This document shows positions 60,552 to 64,000 of a stretch of 64,000 nt of DNA, one piece after another; positions within the stretch are counted from its first letter, which is position 1; each line of letters opens with the position of its first letter. The stretch comes from Natrinema salifodinae (GTDB lineage Archaea; Halobacteriota; Halobacteria; Halobacteriales; Natrialbaceae), in contig NZ_FOIS01000002.1 of NCBI RefSeq assembly GCF_900110455.1, positions 186,001 through 250,000 on the forward strand, in the 5' to 3' direction. Below the pieces are notes generated by a model. That model worked only from the letters and a program-made list of their open reading frames with translations, did no database searches and was not told the DNA's origin. The position numbers were made by a program, and so were the translations under genes.

Positions 60552-61351
60552 TGGCTCTCGGCGACGCAGTCCGCCTCGACGTCGACGACGAGGGGATCGC
60601 GACGATCACGCTCGACCGCCCCGACCGGCGCAACGCGCTCTCGCCGGCGATCAGCGACGGCCTCTCGGCGGCCTTGGACGAGATCGAGGATAGCGACGTC
60701 CGCTGCGTGCGTCTCGAAGGCGCGGGTGGCGCGTTCTCTGCCGGCGGCGACATCGAGTCGATGCGCGAGGGCATCGAGAACGACATTCCCGCCGACGAGC
60801 GGGTCCGCTCGCTCGAGCGCTCGACGAACGAACTCATCCGCCGCCTGGTCGAATTTCCAGTCCCGACGATCGCCGTCGTCGACGGCCCCGCCGTCGGGGC
60901 CGGCGCGAACCTCGCGCTGGCCTGCGACATGCAACTGGCCAGCGAGGACGCCGTCTTCGGATTCGTCTTCCGCCAGGTCGGCCTGAGCGTCGACGCGGGC
61001 ACCTCCTACCTGCTGCCCCGCGTCGTCGGCGAGAACGTCGCGAAGGAACTCGTACTGACCGGCGACATCGTCGACGCCGACCGCGCCGACGAACTCGGCC
61101 TCGTCAATCACGTCTACGACGGCGACGAATTCGACGAGCGGGTCGCCGAGTTCGCCGAAAAGATCGCCTCCGGGCCGCCGATCGCGCTGCGCCACGCCAA
61201 CCGGCTCGTCGGCGAGGGCCTGGCGAAGTCCCTGGACCAGGCCCTGACCGACGAGGCGGTCGCCCAGGGGATCGTCTTCGAGACCGCGGACCACGAGGAG
61301 GGCGTCGCGGCCTTCCTCGAAGATCGTAAGCCCGAGTACGAAGGGCGGTAG
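60551..61351 (+). CDS. Enoyl-CoA hydratase/isomerase family protein
   Basis: A 266-residue crotonase-fold enzyme. The CoA oxyanion loop AGGAFSAGGDIESM and the second GPAVGAGANLALACDM are intact. Of the two catalytic glutamates of rat enoyl-CoA hydratase, the first is Gln142 here (FRQVGLSVDAG) and the second is kept as Glu166; Asp148 in SVDAG is in the position used by isomerases such as PaaG. So this may be an isomerase or a modified hydratase acting with the ligase upstream. Overlaps the ligase by 1 nt. Confidence 0.85.
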   Translation: MALGDAVRLDVDDEGIATITLDRPDRRNALSPAISDGLSAALDEIEDSDVRCVRLEGAGGAFSAGGDIESMREGIENDIPADERVRSLERSTNELIRRLVEFPVPTIAVVDGPAVGAGANLALACDMQLASEDAVFGFVFRQVGLSVDAGTSYLLPRVVGENVAKELVLTGDIVDADRADELGLVNHVYDGDEFDERVAEFAEKIASGPPIALRHANRLVGEGLAKSLDQALTDEAVAQGIVFETADHEEGVAAFLEDRKPEYEGR

Positions 61352-61528
61352 CGGCCGGACGCCGACCTCGATCGGTTCCCGCGCCCCGCGACCCGTGGCC
61401 CGTGACCACCGATCGAGATCGATTCCGTCCGCCGGGACGACGCGAGCCCTGAATGTCGGGGCTACGAGTTCTCTTTTCCCCCCCCCGTGATCGAAATCAC
61501 TTTGCGAACGGTGTCTGAACGCGTATGT

Positions 61529-61735
61529 ATGCCGCCCGCCAGAGTCGAAGACCGGCTCCCCATGCCGCACGGAATCGTCGCGCTCGTCCTGCTCGCGGCG
61601 ATCGGTTACGGGATCCTCACTGGACAAATTCTCCGCATCTCGGTCAGCGTCGTCTCTCTCCTCGCCGTCCTGTTTTTCCTGCACTTGCTCTATCGGCTCG
61701 TCGTGGCGATCGAACACATCGCCTACGACTCGTAG
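61529..61735 (+). CDS. Small membrane protein
   Basis: A 68-residue protein: a short polar start (MPPARVEDRLPMPHG) then two closely spaced hydrophobic segments (IVALVLLAAIGYGILTG and ISVSVVSLLAVLFFLHLLYRLVVAIEHI). ATG at 61529 is used; ATG at 61562 is an alternative. The frame is well separated from its neighbours, and hydrophobic frames of this shape are unusual by chance. Function unknown. Confidence 0.62.
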   Translation: MPPARVEDRLPMPHGIVALVLLAAIGYGILTGQILRISVSVVSLLAVLFFLHLLYRLVVAIEHIAYDS

Positions 61736-61847
61736 GGGCGGACGGTCGCTCGCGTCGAGGCGGACCAGGCGACGAGTCTCTGGGACCGCCAACACTCGGG
61801 CGAAAGCGATGGCGTCGTCCGTCGGCGATGGATCCGGTTCGTTCGGG

Positions 61848-62288
61848 TTACTGCGAGCCGAGCGACACCAGCGTCGACACCCGTGCGTTCTCCTTGAGCC
61901 GGAGGCCGCCGTCGGCGACCGAGAGCGGGAGCAGCGGCAGGTGCTCGCGCACCTGCACCGACGGGTGTGAACCGCCGCGGGCCAGCAGCTCGTTGCGCGG
62001 CTGGAGCTGTACCGCCCCGTCGAGGTCGGTGAGGAACTCGTTGTGCTGGAGCACGTACTGGCCGCCCTCCAGGTGCCACCAGCCGTACTCGTCGTTGGAA
62101 TCCTCGAGTTCCGTCGGCACCGGCTCGAGGTCGGCGTCTTCGAGCTCGTCACCGCCGAAGTCGATTCGGCCGGGGGCGGCCACCTCGTAGACGGCGCCGA
62201 CCGTCAGATCGATGCCGTGCTCGTGGACTTGAACCGGTTCGTACACGAGGTTATCGACGCAGTCGGCGAGCGGATGGTCGGCGGACAT
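61848..62288 (-). CDS. dCTP deaminase/dUTPase-like protein
   Basis: A 146-residue protein of the dUTPase/Dcd fold. VHEHGIDLTVGAVYEVAAPGRIDFGGDE and YGWWHLEGGQYVLQHNEFLTD, then RNELLARGGSHPS, correspond to the first strands and substrate-recognition motif of haloarchaeal dCTP deaminase-like proteins. It is shorter than classical Dcd and its catalytic Glu is not evident, so it may be a non-catalytic relative. It lies between a small membrane protein and an O-methyltransferase, divergent from the latter. Confidence 0.72.
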   Translation of the reverse strand: MSADHPLADCVDNLVYEPVQVHEHGIDLTVGAVYEVAAPGRIDFGGDELEDADLEPVPTELEDSNDEYGWWHLEGGQYVLQHNEFLTDLDGAVQLQPRNELLARGGSHPSVQVREHLPLLPLSVADGGLRLKENARVSTLVSLGSQ

Positions 62289-62460
62289 GTCGGGTGATAC
62301 GATGGTTCCGAGCGCAAAAAAGATACTGTCGCCGGCGCTCGGGCGGACAGGGCGAGTCTCGTCTCTCGGACTCGCAGTTCCGAACTTGGACTCGGATTTG
62401 AGCCCGGCCCGGAATCGGAACTGGCCCTAGTCCTATAGGCTGGCGCGCGTATTTTCCCCT

Positions 62461-63129
62461 ATGACCGACGTCCTCACCGACGAGATCGCGCGCTTCGTCC
62501 GCGCGGTCGGTCCGGACCCGGACGAGACCCTGATCGAGATGGACGAGTACGCCGCCGCGGAGGGGTTCCCCCACGTCGGCCCCGAAGTGGGCTCGTTCCT
62601 CCGCGTCGTCGCCAGGCTGGCCGACGCCGAGCGGGTCTTCGAGTTCGGCTCGGGGTACGGCTACTCGGCCTACTGGTTCGCCGAGGCGCTCCCCGAAGCC
62701 GGCGAGATCGTCCTCACGGAGGTCGACGAGGACGAACTCGACCTCGCCCGCGAGTACATGGCGGCGGGCGGCTACGACGGAATCGCGCGGTACGAACTCG
62801 GCGACGCGATGGCGACGATCGACCGCTACGACGGGCTGTTCGACGTGGTCCTGATCGATCATCAGAAGGAGCGCTACGCGGACGCGTTCGAGGCGGTTCG
62901 CGACGACGTGCCGGTCGGCGGCGTCGTCGTCGCCGACAACGCGATCACGGCCAGCGTCGTCGATTTCGAGGACTTACTCGAGTGGGCACAAGGCGGCTCG
63001 CCGGCCGATCCCAACGAGCACACGCGGGGCGTCATCGACTATCTCGAGACGGTCCGCGCCGATCCGGCCTTCGAGACGGTCGCCGTCCCGCTTGGCGAGG
63101 GGATCGCGGTGAGCTACCGCGTCGAGTAA
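62461..63129 (+). CDS. SAM-dependent O-methyltransferase
   Basis: A 222-residue class I methyltransferase of the caffeoyl-CoA O-methyltransferase type. Motif I is VFEFGSGYGYSAYWFAEAL, an acidic residue ends strand 2 (LTEVDEDELDLA), and motif IV VVLIDHQKERYADAFEAV is present with the Asp-His-type metal residues nearby (VVVADNAI). The substrate may be a catechol or an aromatic compound. It is convergent with and overlaps the next gene by 16 nt. Confidence 0.88.
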   Translation: MTDVLTDEIARFVRAVGPDPDETLIEMDEYAAAEGFPHVGPEVGSFLRVVARLADAERVFEFGSGYGYSAYWFAEALPEAGEIVLTEVDEDELDLAREYMAAGGYDGIARYELGDAMATIDRYDGLFDVVLIDHQKERYADAFEAVRDDVPVGGVVVADNAITASVVDFEDLLEWAQGGSPADPNEHTRGVIDYLETVRADPAFETVAVPLGEGIAVSYRVE

Positions 63130-63569
63130 TCGGAGGCCTCGCCCTCGAGCATCTGCTCGTCGGGGCTTTCGGCCGGTGCTGGCGAGCCGTACTCCCGGAA
63201 CCCGAGGAAGATCGTCGTCGCCGCGGCGGACAGCAGCGCCGCCCACGTCACCGCGGTGAGCGCGACGACCGTCGCCGCGGTCGGACCGGGCGCGACCGAG
63301 CTGACCGTTTCGAGGCCGACGGCGTGGGTCCCGGCGATTCCGAGGAAGGCCAGCCAGAGCCCGAGCGCCGTGCGAGCGAGCGATCGTCGGGAGATCGACT
63401 GCGCGTAGCGAGCGAGACAGTAGCTCCCGCCGACGGCCAACGCCGTCGCTCCGATAGTGAAACCGACCGTACCGGCGGCGTTCGCGACGCCGGCGACGGC
63501 GAAACAGGCGAGCGAGGCGGCGAGCAGGTATCGATCCGAACCGCGTGTTTCCGGAATCACGTCGTGCAC
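63114..63569 (-). CDS. Four-helix membrane protein
   Basis: A 151-residue membrane protein with four hydrophobic helices (YLLAASLACFAVAGVANAAGTVGF, ATALAVGGSYCLARYA, TALGLWLAFLGIAGTHAVGL and TVVALTAVTWAALLSAAATTIFLGF). The last 20 residues are acidic and cytoplasmic by charge. Tandem pairs of helices suggest a duplication. No family is recognised. It overlaps the methyltransferase gene tail-to-tail by 16 nt, so the two must be regulated independently. Confidence 0.7.
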   Translation of the reverse strand: MHDVIPETRGSDRYLLAASLACFAVAGVANAAGTVGFTIGATALAVGGSYCLARYAQSISRRSLARTALGLWLAFLGIAGTHAVGLETVSSVAPGPTAATVVALTAVTWAALLSAAATTIFLGFREYGSPAPAESPDEQMLEGEASDYSTR

Positions 63570-63647
63570 CGCTTTGCCGGGTTGAGTAGGTGATCGGATA
63601 TATAGTTGTTGGCTGGCTCTCGCAGCGCGAACTGTCTCGGGGCCTGG

Positions 63648-64000
63648 CTAGTCGGCCGCCGGCAGGGTGAACGAGAACGTCGCGCCCTCGCCCGGTTCGG
63701 AATCGACCCGGATCTCGCCGTCGTGGCGCTCGACGATGCGGCGACAGAGCGCGAGTCCGATGCCGGTCCCGTCGTACTCCTCGCGGCCGTGCAGGCGCTG
63801 GAACACCTCGAAGATGCGGTCCTGCTGATCCGGATCGATGCCGATGCCCTCGTCCGCGACCGAGAGCTTCCAGGTCCGTCCCTGTCGTTCGGCGGTGACG
63901 CGTACGTGCGGCGGGTCGTCGCCGCAGTACTCGATCGCGTTCGACAGCAGGTTCTGGAACACCTGGCGAAATTGGCTCGGGTCGCCTTCGACGCGCGGCA
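63648..64000 (-). CDS. Histidine kinase, C-terminal part (N-terminus beyond window)
   Basis: The last 117 residues of a sensor kinase, cut by the right edge of the window. The HATPase core is intact: [19 protein letters not shown] (N box), [24 protein letters not shown] (G1), and [37 protein letters not shown] (G2). It resembles the kinase at 52.9-54.1 kb closely in this domain but differs at many positions, so it is a paralog. The sensor part and start are not visible. Confidence 0.9.
   Translation of the reverse strand, partial: PRVEGDPSQFRQVFQNLLSNAIEYCGDDPPHVRVTAERQGRTWKLSVADEGIGIDPDQQDRIFEVFQRLHGREEYDGTGIGLALCRRIVERHDGEIRVDSEPGEGATFSFTLPAAD

Noticed and set aside
1-64000. CRISPR arrays, rRNA genes, insertion sequences and replication origins
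   Set aside because: No regularly spaced repeats, rRNA-like sequence, transposase motifs or Orc1/Cdc6-type gene with origin repeats were found.

Overview
The window reads as chromosomal DNA of a haloarchaeon (class Halobacteria). It is GC-rich, its proteins are strongly acidic, most promoters are archaeal TATA boxes about 25-35 nt before the start codon (leaderless mRNAs), and it carries families typical of or restricted to this group: methylaspartate-cycle enzymes, UPF0179, UPF0212/DUF555, GTP cyclohydrolase III, archaeal proteasome beta and Tat-exported lipoprotein solute-binding proteins. Genus is inference only; the gene set would fit the Natrinema/Haloterrigena group. No insertion sequence, CRISPR array or rRNA was seen.

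Layout. 1-8.4 kb: the end of a HEAT-repeat-like gene, then a minus-strand operon of two different PrkA-type kinases, a DUF444 (YeaH-like) VWA protein and SpoVR. 9-20 kb: small conserved proteins and transporters (MFS, AtoE-type, an FNT channel fused to two universal stress domains, NSS symporter), an HxlR regulator, an SRPBCC protein and an aldo/keto reductase. 20-25.6 kb: regulators, TenA, UPF0212, proteasome beta and membrane proteins. 25.6-32.3 kb: a disaccharide-uptake cluster resembling the rhizobial thuEFGK-thuAB trehalose locus, with strong inverted repeats at its promoters. 32.3-38.8 kb: an eIF2B-alpha-like protein, Mrp/NBP35 ATPase, a phasin-like repeat protein with a helix-hairpin-helix end, an Fe-S uracil-DNA glycosylase and small proteins. 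38.9-39.1 kb: tRNA-Ser(TGA) followed by a partial copy of its 3' end. 39.5-48.4 kb: a GntP permease, then an essentially complete methylaspartate-cycle module (glutamate mutase S and E, methylaspartate ammonia-lyase, mesaconyl-CoA hydratase, CitE-type lyase, and a divergent mesaconate CoA-transferase). 48.4-52.6 kb: GTP cyclohydrolase III, a CBS protein, phosphoglycerate kinase, a GNAT acetyltransferase and tRNA-Thr(TGT). 52.9-64 kb: a membrane histidine kinase, small membrane proteins, a DCC-thioredoxin/HTTM neighbourhood, a universal stress protein, an acyl-CoA ligase/enoyl-CoA hydratase pair, a dCTP-deaminase-like protein, an O-methyltransferase, and the end of a second histidine kinase cut by the window edge.

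Working together. Acetyl-CoA made from fatty acids (AtoE-type importer, acyl-CoA ligase, hydratase) or from storage polymer could be assimilated through the methylaspartate module. The Thu-like cluster would bring in and oxidise a disaccharide. The PrkA/DUF444/SpoVR operon is the archaeal form of the bacterial prkA-yeaH-ycgB stress locus, with the kinase duplicated. The most unusual items are the paired PrkA genes, the FNT-USP-USP fusion, hairpin-type repeats between and inside genes, several near-perfect operator-like inverted repeats, and the tRNA-Ser 3'-end duplication.
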